From the NCBI RefSeq assembly GCF_020283565.1, contig NC_060061.1, positions 5,216,010 to 5,280,009 on the forward strand: 64,000 bases of DNA, in the 5' to 3' direction. This DNA is from Trifolium pratense. Its lineage: Eukaryota > Streptophyta > Magnoliopsida > Fabales > Fabaceae. Shown piece by piece: positions 1-12,525 of the stretch. The stretch's first letter is position 1; every line of letters starts with the position of its first letter. Both the position numbers and the translations under genes were made by a program. The notes beneath the pieces are model-generated. The model saw only the letters and a program-made list of their open reading frames with translations, had not been told where the DNA came from and ran no database searches.

Positions 1-590
1 ATATGGCATTTCATTGTGCATTTGCATAACAGAAAACTTAAGTTTAATTTCCAATAATTCTTGCTCAGAATTGATCATTCATCAATTCCAAATAAACAAT
101 AAAATTGTAGAGTTAAAATTTGATATCATTATACAATTGCATGACAGAAAACTTAAATTTAAACTTTATTATTTTCTCCTCTCTCTCATGGATTACAGAA
201 TTCTTTTACTGGATTTCAAAGGTGAGATATCAAAAGGATAGCCAGGCTCCACTGTTCAAACATAAAAGGATTTGTCAATCATGTCAGTTTAGTTCTCATG
301 TCCAGTTTAATTAGTCGGAGCATATTATCAACCAATTTCTTCATTTTGTTCATTCTTTATATCCAGACATTCCCTTCTGAACATAAAATTACATTTCTCT
401 TAGTTCCTTCCTCTCATGTACCAATCTCACTTTTTGCTACTGCTTTGAGTCTTCATAAGCAACTTATCCAAAACTACGTGAACCTAGTAATTTCCCATCT
501 CTCCAGTCTTTTGTTCCCTTTGCATATGACATATGTAATTCATGTAAAATTGTAAAGGACATCAGAGAAGAAAGAACAAATGTCTTGTCA

Positions 591-681
<91 letters not shown>

Positions 682-954
682 TATATAATATGTTGAAGCT
701 TGTTGATAGAAATATTTTAACATCTTAAGGTAAATCCAATCCATTTGCAAAATCAAAGCAACAAGCCCTTCTTAATTCAGCCACTATGTATGAGTTCAAT
801 GTAATTTGCTTACATGGAATGAAATTCAGATTAACAATCCAAGATCAACAATAGATCTGTCTAATGGCAAATTATAACTACTCTGTATGTGCACAAATAT
901 TCACTGTGTGATTAAATGTTTAAAACCATAAAAAACAAAAGCAATTGACCTTAC
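1..954 (-). other. Long intron of the TASH3-like gene
   Basis: The donor GTAAGG follows exon 5 at 954. No continuation exon (expected to begin with the rest of a Phe codon, then His) could be found down to position 1, so this whole stretch is read as intron. It contains the (TA)n tract at 592-680 and otherwise AT-rich sequence with no supported gene. Confidence 0.55.
592..680. repeat. (TA)n microsatellite
   Basis: About 44 uninterrupted TA dinucleotides, inside the presumed long intron of the TASH3-like gene. Confidence 0.95.
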
Positions 955-2177
955 ATTCTACATCAGCATTTGTGGCTTCTGCACTGAGTTGTTCTATTAT
1001 TCGTGGCACGACATCAGCACGTGTAACACCTCCAACTGCATCAATGTCGGCCAGAGCATCCCAGTTAGGGGTGGGTATCCCACCACCTGAGCTCAAACCT
1101 TGGGAACCAGTGTCAGATAAAATTCTGGCTAGATAGTAATAGACATATCTCAGGACACTTTTATCCTCACACTGCTGATTAAGCTACACAAAACAAAACA
1201 AAGACATGTCATTTCCCCAACATACTAAGCAAGGGTAACCAAATTTCATAAGAAAAATGCAGTATCCCACTATCCCACTATAATGTACATTTCATAGAAC
1301 ATACAACTCAGCAATAGGTCCATACAGTAAAAAATATGAACTGCCACAGATACACAATAACCTTAGAAAGAAGTACCTAGGGGGCTAAACAAGCTATTAG
1401 GGTTTTTAAAAAAAAAACAAAATAATAAAGGGAATTGGAGCATACCATGAGAAGAGATGGGGCCAACGAAGGATCCACGGAATTATAAACTGCGAGTTTT
1501 GGAAACACATGCTGCACTAATTGCCGCTGTGAACTTCTCTGAAACCATATTACCATCAATCAAAAACAAACATGAGAAACTTTCGAAATTCCAGTCCAAA
1601 CACAAAATCACAACCCCACAAAGAAATTTGCCACAATTATTACCTGATCAGAAGTAGCAGCTAGTTCATGTATACTTCTGGCAAGTTGTGAATATGAAAC
1701 TGGCTGTAAAAACAAAGATCAAACACACAGAATTATGCATTATCAACATAATCTTCTTCTTCACAAGTAATAATAACATAAACCTTTCAACTACATCTAC
1801 AAAATCAATGATCCAAGATGCAGAACAAATTAACTATCACCGAACCTTTTTCTTTTGTTTTTGAGGCATGATATTGGTTCTAACAGCAGCTTTAGCAGCG
1901 GAAATGGTATCATTCTGGATCTGCATCAATGTGGCTCTCTTCGATTTCTTTTCCGTAGCAGGTTTACCTAAAGTAGACGATAGAGATGTTGATGACGTTG
2001 CCGACGGAGGTGGAGCAGAAGTCGACGACGAAGATGAAGACGTCGCCGGAGTTGGATCGGCAGTTATCAGATCCATTAGCGTGGTTCCGGAAGAATCCTG
2101 CAGAAATGGAGAGTTAGGAACGTGAAACGTGAAGTTAAAATTTGGTAGAGTGTGAGAAAGTGAGAGATTACCGCCAT
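955..2177 (-). CDS. TASH3: TASH3-like TPLATE-complex subunit, N-terminal part (partial, runs off left edge)
   Basis: Five coding exons read on the minus strand: 2177-2172, 2097-1846, 1703-1644, 1538-1446 and 1183-955; the last ends in phase 1, so the rest lies beyond position 1. The tiny first exon encodes Met-Ala and is spliced to a Ser/Ala/Pro-rich low-complexity leader starting DSSGTTLMDLITADPTP, followed by conserved-looking text (SYSQLARSIHELAATSDQ, RQLVQHVFPKLAVYNS, GGGIPTPNWDALADIDAVGG). From memory this matches the N-terminus of the plant SH3-domain protein TASH3 (Arabidopsis At2g07360), a subunit of the TPLATE adaptor complex in clathrin-mediated endocytosis at the plasma membrane. 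The SH3 domain itself would be C-terminal and is not in the window. Introns are GT-AG. The name rests on remembered homology only; the exon structure is seen directly. Confidence 0.72.
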
Positions 2178-2327
2178 TGGTGATTTGTGAATTGTGAGTT
2201 TTGTGATTGCGTTCCGTATTGTATCTGTATTTGTTTGTATTCTCTTCTTCTCTGTTGCGTCTCACCGTGAGGGTGGCCAACCGTGAAAATGGACGAATTC
2301 CGGCATTGATTTATTATTACTTTCTTA

Positions 2328-2331
<4 letters not shown>

Positions 2332-2381
<50 letters not shown>

Positions 2382-2382
2382 T
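2332..2382. repeat. (AAT)n microsatellite
   Basis: About 17 copies of AAT/ATA just upstream of the TASH3-like 5' end; followed at 2478-2505 by a short (TA)n tract. Open frames here are pure Ile repeats and are not genes. Confidence 0.95.
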
Positions 2383-2544
2383 GTTATAAACTGGTCTAAA
2401 TCTAAATCGAACAATAATATATAGATGAAAAATAGAGAGAAATAGTCTGTCTTATTTACAGCTGGCATTAAGGTTGCAATATATATATATATATATATAT
2501 ATATAGGTAAATATAATGGAGCAATTACATGGGCCGATAACATA

Positions 2545-4390
2545 TCTGGACATCTGTTATTCCTTTCCTTTTCTCGTTGGAGGTCGAGGGTTTGAATGTG
2601 TTGATGGAGTCCATGGTTGATCGCAACTTATTTTCGGGGGTATCGTATCGGCGAGCATGATCTGATCTCTGTTTTGCACCTTCAGTGTGTCGATGATACG
2701 CTATTGTTAGGGGTCAAAAGTTGGGCGAATGTCCGTGCGTTGCGAGTTGTTCTTATGTTATTTGAACTATGTCGGGTTTGAAGGTTAACTTAATAGGAAT
2801 ATGCTAGTTGGGGTTAACATATCCGACTCTTGGTTAAGCAGGTGTGTCTGCTCTGTGCTGTAAAGTTGAAAAGGTGCATTTCCTTTACCTATACCTTCCT
2901 ATTGGGGGGTGATCCGAGGCGTATAGGTTTATGGGAACCGATGCTGGCTCATTTAAAGAATAGATTATTTGGATTGAAGAGTCGCTTCCTTTCCTTTGGC
3001 GGTCGTCTGGTTCTGCTCAAATCTATCATGACCTATCTGTCTCTCTATGCTTTTTCCTTCTTTTAATCTCCCTCAGGTACTATTTCTTATATTGAATCTC
3101 TTTTGATTAATAATTTTTGGGTGGAAGTGAGGATTCTAGGAAAATTTCTTGGATTAACTAGAAAACGATATGTTTACGTAATGAGTTTGGTGGTTTGGGG
3201 ATTATGCAGTTTAAGGAATTCAACTTGGCTCTTTTAGGCAAGTGGTGTTGAAGGATGTTAGTGGACATATAGGGTATGTGGTCTAGAGTGTTGGCAGCTC
3301 GATATGGGGTGGAGAGATGTAGGCTGAGAGATGGGGGCGAATAGGGTCTTCGTGGTGGAGGGAGATAGTGCGGATTAGGGATAGTGTTGGTGGACCGGGG
3401 GTGGGTGGTTCGGGGAGCAGGTTTTGAAAAAGGTGGGGGACGGGTCGGATAACTTTTTCTGGACCGATTTCTAGGTGGATGAGATTCTTTTGTGTCAGCG
3501 ATTTGGGCGCCTGTTTAATTTGGCGGAGACTAAATCGTGTTCGGTGGTTGAGATCGCTTCTTTAGGGTGGGGCAGGTGGGGAATCGTGGGTGTGGCAGAG
3601 ACAGTTAAGAGTGTGGGAGGAGGAGGTGTTGAGGGAGTGTCGGACTTTACTTCGTCATTTATCCTTACAAGCATGATCTTCTGATAGGTGGCAGTGGCAG
3701 CCTAACCATGATAAAGGCTACACGGTTCGTGGTGATTATCAGCTCATGACTTCTCATGATCTGATTATTACAGATGCAGCGGTGAATCTTATTTGGCATA
3801 CTCAGGTTCCCTTAAAGGTTTCCATTTTTGCGTGGCGTCTTCTGCGTGACAGGTTACCAACAAAAGCAAATATGGCTTCTCGAGGCATATTATCATCAGA
3901 TATCCACTACTGTGTGACTGGCTACGAAGAGGTCGAAACGACCCAACACTTATTCCTCTCATGCTGTATTTTTTGTTCCTTTTGGTCTTCGGTTCGTTCT
4001 TGGATTGGCTTTTCATCGGTGGACACTCATACTTTACCAGAGCACTTTGTTCAGTTTATTTCTTTAGCAGGTGGTCTTCGTGCGCGCCGATCTTTTATGC
4101 AACTCATCTGACTCACTTGCGTTTGGGTTGTGTGGAGCGAAAAAAATCACATATTAATCAGAGGCTCAACAAACTCCTAACATCATGGACAATATCAAGA
4201 TTTTCTCCTTTAGGTGGTTAAAGGCGACGAGTGGTACTTTTACTTTTAACTACCATAATTGATGGTCTAGTCCTTTGCTTTGTTTGCGCCTTGTATAATT
4301 TGTTTTTATGATTTTATCGCTTTGACTCGTATCTTTCATAGTCTACCTTGACATATATTGTGTTGAGGAGATTACTTGACTTTCGTTATA
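2545..4390 (+). mobile_element. Decayed 3' part of a LINE (non-LTR retrotransposon): RT palm, thumb and zf-RVT domain
   Basis: The three forward frames together read as a plant L1-type ORF2 broken by many frameshifts and stops. Near 2690 is the RT catalytic motif as CVDDTLLLGVKSW; at 2905-3065 the segment GGDPRRIGLW ... KSRFLSFGGRLVLLKS typical of plant LINE RT; at 3780-4100 a zinc-binding RT-associated domain (IWHTQVPLKVSIFAWRLLRDR, then CVTGYEEVETTQHLFLSC). The 3' end runs into a (TA)n tail at about 4389-4412. The 5' part (endonuclease and first RT motifs) is absent, as expected of 5'-truncated LINE insertions. It cannot make a functional protein. Confidence 0.85.
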
Positions 4391-5264
4391 TATATATATA
4401 TATATATATATAGCATGCTAATTCCATAAAAAAATCCAATACAATGATGAATCCATAAGAAAAATTATATTAGCAATTTTTTGTACGATTTAACTATAAT
4501 ATAATGATAGTATGTTTAATTTGAATATAATGAAAGTGTTTTACACATGCAACTAATTTTGAATCTTAATTTATTTTATATAATTGGAATAAAAATTATT
4601 GAAAAACAAATAAAAATAAATCATGTTAAATTAGCATTATCTCTTTTGGGGATAGAGTTCGGGGATCTCAAGTTGTGATGGTGATGAATGGAAAATGTTA
4701 GCAACAAAATTAGCACGAGTGGAATTGGTTTGTGGAAACTATTTAATGTTGACGATTCATTCATATGGAGAAAAAAGTAAATGGTGATAATGTTGTAAAA
4801 GGATGTCTTTGTAGTTAAATTGCTTGAAATAAATTGGAAAAATGTTTACGAACTTTCAAATTAATGGATGTGTCTAACACGTTTTATATGATTTAATTTG
4901 ATTGTGAAGATGACACGGACAAAGTGGAGTCCACTTTAGTACAAATTTGGATTTATTTGTCAACATCACAAAACTGACTTATAGTTTATTAGTTTATGTC
5001 TTATAACTCATAAGTTAAATGACTTGTTTGGTAACAGTTATTTTTTTATCACAAGCTTGTAGTTTATTGTTACTTACCAACTTTCATTTTGAGCGTTATG
5101 GAAAAAGTGATTTGTCACCGTAGGATTTTTTGCATGCATTTTTAGCCATTACTAAATTAATTGTTTTTTAGCTATCCTTAATTTTTTTTCACCCAAATTT
5201 TTAGTTTTCTTTTTATGCATATTGAATTATTTGTGTCTAGATATTGGTTTAAATTATAATGATT

Positions 5265-5405
5265 CTTTAATCTAATGGTTGGCTGGTTGGTGAAGATTTG
5301 AGACTTTGAAGTTTGCTCCTCACAGAGTCCCATGTTTGAATCCTCCTGGTGCTACGAGATTGATGTCCCTCAGATTAACCTGTCCTTGAGTCGGATAGGG
5401 TGTGT
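5265..5405 (+). mobile_element. SINE-like tRNA-derived repeat
   Basis: A box-A-like string (GGCTGGTTGGTG) is followed about 60 bases later by a box-B-like string (TGTTTGAATCC), then a body with GTCCCTCAGATTAACC. This spacing suits a tRNA-derived SINE, but no target duplication was found. Confidence 0.4.
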
Positions 5406-5689
5406 CAGCGAGTCGGTTGGACCGATTTGAGTTACATCTGTCACTCGATCCAATCAAAGTTAAGTGGGTTGGGTTGGTATTTGTTATGTTAAATACGAAC
5501 TAACCCAACCCAGTGGTGAGCGGGTTGGGTTGTGGCAGCAGTTGATGACATATAAAAAAATTTAACAGTTAAAAAAATAGTTACATGACATTTTATTTTA
5601 TGGAAATTTCAAAAACTAGACTAAATTTCACTAATTAAAATTTAAACACTTTGAATTACATGAAATACTTTAAATACAGTACTCCCTCC

Positions 5690-5947
5690 GTTCTTTTTTT
5701 AAGTGTCGTTTTAAAAAAAAATTGTTCTTATTTAAGTGTGATTTTGATAGTTTAAAGTTACAATTTGTCAATTATACACTTATTCTCTCAATAACTTAAC
5801 TTCACATTTTTCATAAAATTAATTTATTCTCAATAACTACGTTAAATTTTTCAAAATGAGGGTATAATAGAAGAAACTCCAACAATATATTATTTTCGTT
5901 GAAGAGATGTATGCAAGACCGACACTTAAAATATAACAGAGGGAGCA
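5690..5947. mobile_element. Stowaway-like MITE
   Basis: Terminal inverted repeats CTCCCTCCGT...AAGTGTCG at the left and CGACACTTAAA...AGAGGGAG at the right. The left end is preceded by TA, the Stowaway target; the right copy reads CA, one change. Length about 258 bp, non-coding and AT-rich. Confidence 0.75.
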
Positions 5948-6474
5948 TCAAAATTTAAAATTTTAAAACATAAAAATATTGTTTTGTGGGTTCATGGGTT
6001 TAAAAATCACAAGTTCATACCAAACCAAACCACTTCGAATTTGAACTGATTGGTTCGAATTGGACCTGCACTTGAATGAGTTTGGATAAAAACGCGGGTT
6101 GGTTTGGGTTGGGCCACCGAGCTTAACATATTACCCATACCCGTGAACACCCCTAAGATACATAGTCTTAAAAAAAATAAACTAACTCATATATATAGTC
6201 ACGTGAATTACTCGACCGCTCAATTCAACAACTCATCCAATCAAATTAATTATTAATGCAAATTACCAATGACACATCAATAATTATTGCGTGAATTCCA
6301 TATATGTTTTTCATAAGCCGTATTAAAATTTGTTTGGATTCCCTATACTCTTTTCATAAAGCCACATTAAATGTTTGTGCGTATTCCCTATACTTTTCTC
6401 GTAGATACAAGTTAACAATAACAATTTTAAATATATTAAATACACTTAAACGTTATGATTTTTAAATTTTGGGT

Positions 6475-6644
6475 AATGTTAACTTGTGCCCTAAGGGCAC
6501 ATGTTAAGCTACCTAAAAATAGAAATATAGCATTTAATGATACAAATAATTTAATGTTTAGATAATTGAATACACTACAAGTTCAATAAATTTTTTTCAC
6601 ATTTATCATCTTAACATGTGCCCTTAAGGGCACAAGTTAACATT
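6475..6644. mobile_element. MITE with palindromic termini, copy 1
   Basis: The left end TTAACTTGTGCCCTAAGGGC and the right end are inverted repeats of each other, and each end is also nearly self-complementary (GTGCCC-TAA-GGGCAC). About 170 bp, no coding capacity. Related copy at 50518-50683. Confidence 0.7.
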
Positions 6645-7450
6645 TCCCTTAAATTTTTTAACATTGTCAATTACCAATGCAAATACATTAAAACACTCAC
6701 TAATTGCATTGAATGTTTGCGCATATTTCTTATACTCTCATAAGCACATTAAATGATTGTGTGAGTTTTTTATACTCCTCCGATAAATGTATATTAATAT
6801 TCACCGACAATTAATTTTACACGAGGAATCACTAACACTAATATATGCAAAAAATACGTATGCATTTGGATTCAGTATTTTTTTAGGTTTGAAATGTTTT
6901 CACACACACAAAAAGGAAATAGCTTGATAATATGTTGTTTGATAATTCATTTATCGAATAATAATTTATTTTTCACATGAACATTATAATATTATATGTT
7001 TATAAAATGTATCTCCAGTTGAATAAACATAATGACATCTATAAAAGATATAGTTATCATCAAAAAGTTTGAGTGTAGTATTATTTTTCGGAGACTAAAA
7101 ATTTAATAAAAACTAAGGATAAACTTATAAGGTCACCATTTTATAGGGATAAAAACCACATTTAACTTTTTCTAGTAATTTATTGATAAGAATTTCACCT
7201 ATTAATAAAGCAACACAAAGCGTAATTACTTGTTGAAAAACTAAACACATCTATTCCCAATACATTAACGACACATTTCCCATAGGAAAAATGACGTAAA
7301 GAGATAATATTTAAGGATTTTAAATAAATAAATTTCACTATTTTTGAAAGTTAACTATTTCAATTCCCAATACATTAAATATATACATTTCATTAAAATT
7401 TTATATTATATATTGTCAAACCAATGTTCTCAGACTATTCATTAATATAT

Positions 7451-7740
7451 TTTTGGCTTAATTAGTAAAATAGTTCCTTAAAAATATTTTTGGTTTTACA
7501 TTGGTCTCTTAAAAAAAAAGTTCGAATAGGTCTCTTAAAGAAAAAAATGTTGAATAACGAAGATCAGCAGGTTTTTCGAGGACCAAACTGATTAACAAAG
7601 ATGTTTTTAAGGGATCAAATTGATTAACGGAGATGTCTTTAAGGGAGCTATTCGAACATTTTTTTCTTTAAGGGACCTATTCGGTCTTTTTTTTAAGGGA
7701 CCAATATAAAACCAAAAATATCTTTAAGGGACCTATATGT
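7451..7740. mobile_element. Long-inverted-repeat MITE
   Basis: Arms of roughly 100 bp at each end are inverted copies (TTTTTGGTTTTACATTGGTC at the left matches the complement of the right-hand GACCAATATAAAACCAAAAA). The 'rule-like' phrases GGGACC/AGGTCTCTTAAA recur through the unit, a style common in legume foldback MITEs. Non-coding. Confidence 0.7.
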
Positions 7741-8286
7741 AGCATGTAGTGTTTTTTAATTTATTTTTATGATAACGAGAATAAAACAATAGTTATAATA
7801 TGAACAATGTATTAAAAACTATGATATTTTTCTTCAAGTAATAATTGTGTTATTTGAACATCAAAATATTAACACCATATATTTTTATTTCTATCTATCT
7901 CATATGTAAGATTATTAAAATCACGTGTTAACACGTAAAATTATATTTTACCTTAAATTGATAATAATCAATTTCTTTTTGTTAAAATCGAGTTAATTAT
8001 TCACAAGGTTAAGAATGTTTTTACTAATATAGTAAAATTTATTAAAAACAAAACTGACAGTAAATATTTGAATTATTCATAAGGTTAAAAGCAGGTTTTT
8101 TTTTTTCTTTTTTTTTTTGAATTATTCACAATGTTAAGAATCTATCTGACTTAAATTGTGTTAATTTATTTTTTACTAATGCAGTAAAATTTATTAAAAA
8201 CAAATTTAACAGTAAATCTTTTTGAATTATTGATAAGGTTAAGAAACCATTTGACAGTAGTGTGTAAAAAGTCGAGACTAATTTAT

Positions 8287-8450
8287 TACTCATCCGTCAT
8301 AAAATATAAGCAAAAATAACTCACATAATCATTCGTCATAAAATATAAGCAAAAATGACTCACATAAATTTGATTTATTTAGTTAAAAATTTAGACTAAA
8401 TACATTCAATTTTATTCACTAATTTTTGCTTATAGTTGGGACGGAGGGAA
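8287..8450. mobile_element. Stowaway-like MITE with internally duplicated 5' end
   Basis: Left end CATCCGTCATAAAATATAAG is repeated once about 48 bp further in; the right end CTTATAGTTGGGACGGAGGG is its inverted partner. It lies about 100-270 bp upstream of the probable kinase gene leader. Confidence 0.65.
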
Positions 8451-8559
8451 AAGTTTATAAAAATTAATTGTTTTTATTTTTTGTTAATAAAGAAGAAGAA
8501 GAAAAAACAGAAGAGAGAGAAAATAAAAGGAAAAAAGAAAGTCATCCGTTTTCATTTTT

Positions 8560-9552
8560 TGTTGTTGCTTGTTGTGTGGCTTCCTCAGTACGGGAAGAAG
8601 AACTCAATCTTGTCTATATCTCTCTCTCTTTACTTTCTTCGATCTCCTCTTTCTCTTCATAACTTCATCATCATCGTTGCTTCGTTACTTTCCTCAACCC
8701 TCTCTCTCTCTTTCTTCAGGTACGTCTTTCTTCTCTCACTTTTTCATTTCAAGATTTTAGGGTTTCTTCATTTTTTTAAACCAATTTTTTGGTCTTTGAT
8801 GTAAGATCAGTATCTGTTTTTGTTAATTGACTGTTCAGATTTGATTCATAAGCTCATCTAAGTATTTTCAATTTTTTTTTTATTTTATTTGGAAATTTTC
8901 GAGTTCATTTATATTTTTTCCGTCTTGAGCTCCGTCATGTCTTAATTTGGCGAATTCTTTTCAATTTTACTTGTTTTTGCATTTGATATAAAGGTTATGC
9001 TGCTACTTCAGCTTATTACTTCTAATCAATGGTTTTGGTTTCTTTTTTTATTTTTTAACTTTGTTTTTAATTTTAATTATGCTGTGATTTACATACCCTA
9101 ATTAGTTTCTTTGATGATTTAGAAGCAATTTAGTCAAGCAAGTTTTTATTTTTATTTTTTTAGTGAGTTGGTTTTCTTGTTTTTCAACATCATGCGTCAT
9201 ATGCATTTGATTCTTAGTTTTAAGAAAAGCTGATGATGATGTTTGATAATAAAACCGGTTTTTATTGGTGAGGTTCACCAGCTTCAGACCAAGCTCTTTG
9301 AGTATGTGTTTTGTCATAAAACCCAAATATTGTTGTTGGAAGCTCTCAAGTTTCAATTTTTATTTTAATTTATGGTTTATTCAAATGTTGGATTGATGTT
9401 GTTCTGTTTTGTTTTAAGAAAAGCTGATGATGATGTTTGATATTAAATCCTTTGTTGCTGTTTTGTTATGCTCAGGTGGTTGGTTTAGCTTGTGGTCTCT
9501 GATGCTAAAGAAATAGCAAAGTTTGAAGGCTTTGCTTTTTCTGTGTGAAAAA
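8560..9552 (+). other. 5' leader of the Raf22-like gene with a leader intron (8720-9475)
   Basis: A CT-rich leader ends in TTCTTCAG at 8719, followed by the strong donor GTACGT at 8720; an acceptor GCTCAG ends at 9475, giving a 756-bp intron inside the 5' UTR. The intron carries a direct repeat of about 30 bp (AAGAAAAGCTGATGATGATG at 9221 and again at 9416). The transcription start is not defined by sequence alone. Confidence 0.6.
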
Positions 9553-12525
9553 ATGTTGGAAGGTGGCGCCAAATTCCCAATAGATCTCAACAAGAATAAC
9601 AACAACTTTTATGATTTCTCCCAAGGCTTTTACCACAAGCTTGGTGAGGGTACCAATATGTCGATCGACAGCGTCGGTAGCTTGCAAACGAGCAACGGAG
9701 GAGGATCGGTTGCAATGTCAATTGATAACAGCAGTGTCGGGTCCAATGATTCTCATACCCGCATGTTGGATCACCAAGGGTTGAAGAGGCGTGCCAATGA
9801 TAATTATTCTGTTGCACACAGTGCCAATCGTCGGGGAAGAGTCACACATGCATTGAGTGACGATGCTTTAGCTCAAGCTCTGATGGACAATAGTTCTCCG
9901 ACTGAAGGGCTTGAAAATTTTGAAGACTGGACAATTGACTTGAGGAAGCTAAATATGGGTGAGGCCTTTGCTCAAGGAGCTTTTGGGAAACTCTACCGAG
10001 GTACTTACAATGGGGAGGATGTCGCTATCAAAATCTTGGAGAGGCCTGAGAATGACATATCAAAGGCTCAGTTGATGGAACAACAATTCCAGCAAGAGGT
10101 TATGATGCTGGCTACACTGAAGCATCCCAATATAGTCCGTTTCATTGGTGCATGCCGTAAGCCTATGGTATGGTGCATCGTTACTGAGTATGCTAAGGGT
10201 GGATCAGTTCGACAGTTCTTGACAAAGCGCCAAAACCGAACAGTTCCCCTCAAATTAGCTATCAAACAAGCTTTGGATGTTGCAAGAGGCATGTCATATG
10301 TTCATGGTCTGGGGTTGATCCACAGGGACTTGAAATCTGACAACCTGTTGATTTTTGGTGACAAGTCAATCAAGATTGCTGACTTTGGAGTCGCCCGTAT
10401 CGAGGTGCAAACTGAAGGAATGACACCTGAGACTGGAACATACCGTTGGATGGCTCCGTAAGATTTTTTTTCTCATTTCGTTTTAATTAAATATACACTT
10501 TGGTTCCATGCTTATGAAATTATGTTTTGGGTAGACTTTAAATGCTGATAACAAACTATTGATCCTTTTTCCCTGAGGGTCAACATCATGATTTCTTTAA
10601 TCATAACTAGTTGTTTGTGACCCTTGCTGCTTTGTTTTTTGGTTTGGTGATTGCTGTTGTATGGACCTGAACCTGATTAACATAATCTATCTCTCTGCAT
10701 ATATCTGTAATTCAATTGTTGTGTACATATCATTGAAGTCTTGATGGATATTATTAGTCGATGTATCATGAGTTCAAATGGCTGGGTTCTGCCACAAATC
10801 ACAGTTTGATGTTTAATTTGCTGTCTTCTTTTTAACCACATTGTGTTTTTTGGTTTGAGCTACATCCCCAATAATTGCCTTTTAGTTTGAGATAGAATAT
10901 ATTAGTCATACTGCTAGTTGCAGAGACATGTGATGATATCCTGTTTTGATAATAATTTACGAAGATGCTTTTAAGAGCCATGTTTTTCTACTGAGTTTGT
11001 GCTCTATTTTTCTAAAACTCCGTATCCATTATTTAGTTTTTTGAGTTTTGAGTGACCATGATGGGTAGCAGAAAACTAAAAGACCGATGAGTTATAATTA
11101 ACACTGATTCTTTTTCTTGAAATCTGGTGGAAGGAACTGGAGTCTTTTTCATTTTTGAAATTTGAAATAGTTTTCTGATAATTCTGTTAACTTTTGGTGA
11201 ATCTTGGGCATGCAGGATTAAGAAAATTATAATGTTTTAATGACTTGCTTTATATATCATATTCTATGTTTTTTGTTTGTTTGAAGGGAAATGCTGTATT
11301 TTTGTGTGTAACTTTTTTACCCTTAGTAGTAGTTAGGTTAAAAACATGACCATAACATGTGTTGCAGTTGAAAAATTAGAACAAAATTTAAAAAATGGTA
11401 CATTTTTCCCACTTTTGTTTTGTCAATGCTACCTCACATACATGTCGAGTAAGATTGTTTTGTTTGATTCTCTTTGGTATTATTCAAAGGAACAACATTC
11501 AGTAAATTTCCTTGTTAGGCATTTAGAGTAATTGTAATGCTGGTTAGGTATAGTTCTTTTGTTTTTTACCTTCTTTTTGGTGCACTCTTCTAATGATAAC
11601 TTCACCATTTTCTTTCTTCTATTGAATGAAAGAAGATATTGGCTTTCTAGATCAAGTTAGCACTCAATACGGCAATAATAGTGCGGATATTTATGCAATT
11701 AATTTGAGAACCCATGATAAGAATATCTATAGACGGTTCATTTATTAGCTGTATATAATATAAATCTAGTCATGTCTGCATCAAAGCCAGCATGTTTTCA
11801 TATGTTTCTGCTATCGCTAAAATCCAGTTGACCGTGTATCCTCATAGTAGTTGTTAGCTAATTAGATTGAACTTTTCGAAATGCTGAAATTCGTAACTGG
11901 TTTTTAACTGATTTATGTTGTTCTGAAAGATTGTTTTCATTTATTGACAGTCCATTTATTAGCTGTATATGATATAAATCTAGTCATGTCTGCATCAAAG
12001 CCAGCATTTTTTCATATGTTTCTGCTATCGCTAAAATCCCAGTTGACGATGTATCATCATAGTAGTTGTTAGCTAATTAGATTGAACATTTTGAAATGCT
12101 GAAATTCATAACTGGTTTTAACTGATTTATGTTGTTCTGAGAGATTGTTTTCATGTATTGAGATGATGTTTCTTGATCTATGCAGTGAGATGATCCAACA
12201 TAGGCCTTACACACAGAAAGTGGATGTATATAGCTTTGGGATTGTCCTGTGGGAGCTGATCACTGGCATGCTTCCATTTCAGAACATGACAGCTGTACAG
12301 GCAGCATTTGCAGTTGTGAACAGAAATGTTCGCCCGGTCTTGCCCAATGATTGTTTGCCTGTTCTCCGTGAGATCATGACAAGGTGCTGGGATCCCAACC
12401 CTGATGTTAGGCCACCCTTTGCTGAAATTGTTGCAATGCTTGAAAATGCCGAGATCGAGGTCATGACAACAGTTAGGAAGGCCAGGTTCAGGTGTTGCAT
12501 GACCCAACCAATGACTGCGGAGTGA
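9553..12525 (+). CDS. Raf-like Ser/Thr/Tyr protein kinase (Raf22/Raf28-type MAPKKK)
   Basis: Two coding exons, 9553-10457 and 12186-12525, joined across a 1728-bp intron, give 414 residues. An in-frame ATG at 9523 exists, but homologues remembered from Arabidopsis (Raf22, At2g24360) start with MLEG as at 9553. Residues 1-130 are a Ser/Asn/Gly-rich leader with conserved [16 protein letters not shown]; the kinase domain follows: Gly loop [11 protein letters not shown] (140 on), VAIK with Lys160, HRDLKSDN with Asp259, DFG at 277-279, and activation-segment end GTYRWMAPE split by the intron. The C-terminus is [12 protein letters not shown]. All catalytic residues are present, so an active kinase is expected. 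Group C Raf-like kinases act in plant signalling; the specific substrate is not visible. Confidence 0.93.
11737..12168 (+). repeat. Tandem duplication (~214 bp unit) in the kinase intron
   Basis: 11737-11950 and 11951-12168 are near-identical direct copies (shared CATGTCTGCATCAAAGCCAG, TGTTAGCTAATTAGATTGAA, GATTTATGTTGTTCTGA). The second copy abuts the true acceptor at 12185. Confidence 0.85.

Larger units (their letters stand above)
4413..8286. other. Gene-free AT-rich interval with MITEs
   Basis: No coding region is supported in this 3.9-kb stretch on either strand. It holds a SINE-like unit (5265-5405), a Stowaway-like MITE (5690-5947), a MITE with palindromic ends (6475-6644), a long inverted repeat (7451-7740), and scattered poly-A/poly-T runs. 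The rest shows nothing recognisable. Confidence 0.7.

Noticed and set aside
1868..2125. Plus-strand 85-codon frame opposite the TASH3-like exon 2
   Set aside because: Asp/Val-rich antisense of the Ser/Ala-rich leader; the minus strand has matching splice sites and homology.
2325..2543. Open frame ending in a poly-Ile run
   Set aside because: Product of the (AAT)n and (TA)n microsatellites.
3475..3684. 69-codon Gly-rich frame in the LINE
   Set aside because: Lies inside the decayed LINE ORF2 in a shifted frame.
8436..8804. 122-codon open frame before the kinase gene
   Set aside because: Lys/Ser/Leu low-complexity reading of a CT-rich leader and of the 5'-UTR intron; crosses a clear splice donor at 8720.
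12178..12507. 109-codon antisense frame over kinase exon 2
   Set aside because: Shadow of the kinase domain exon.
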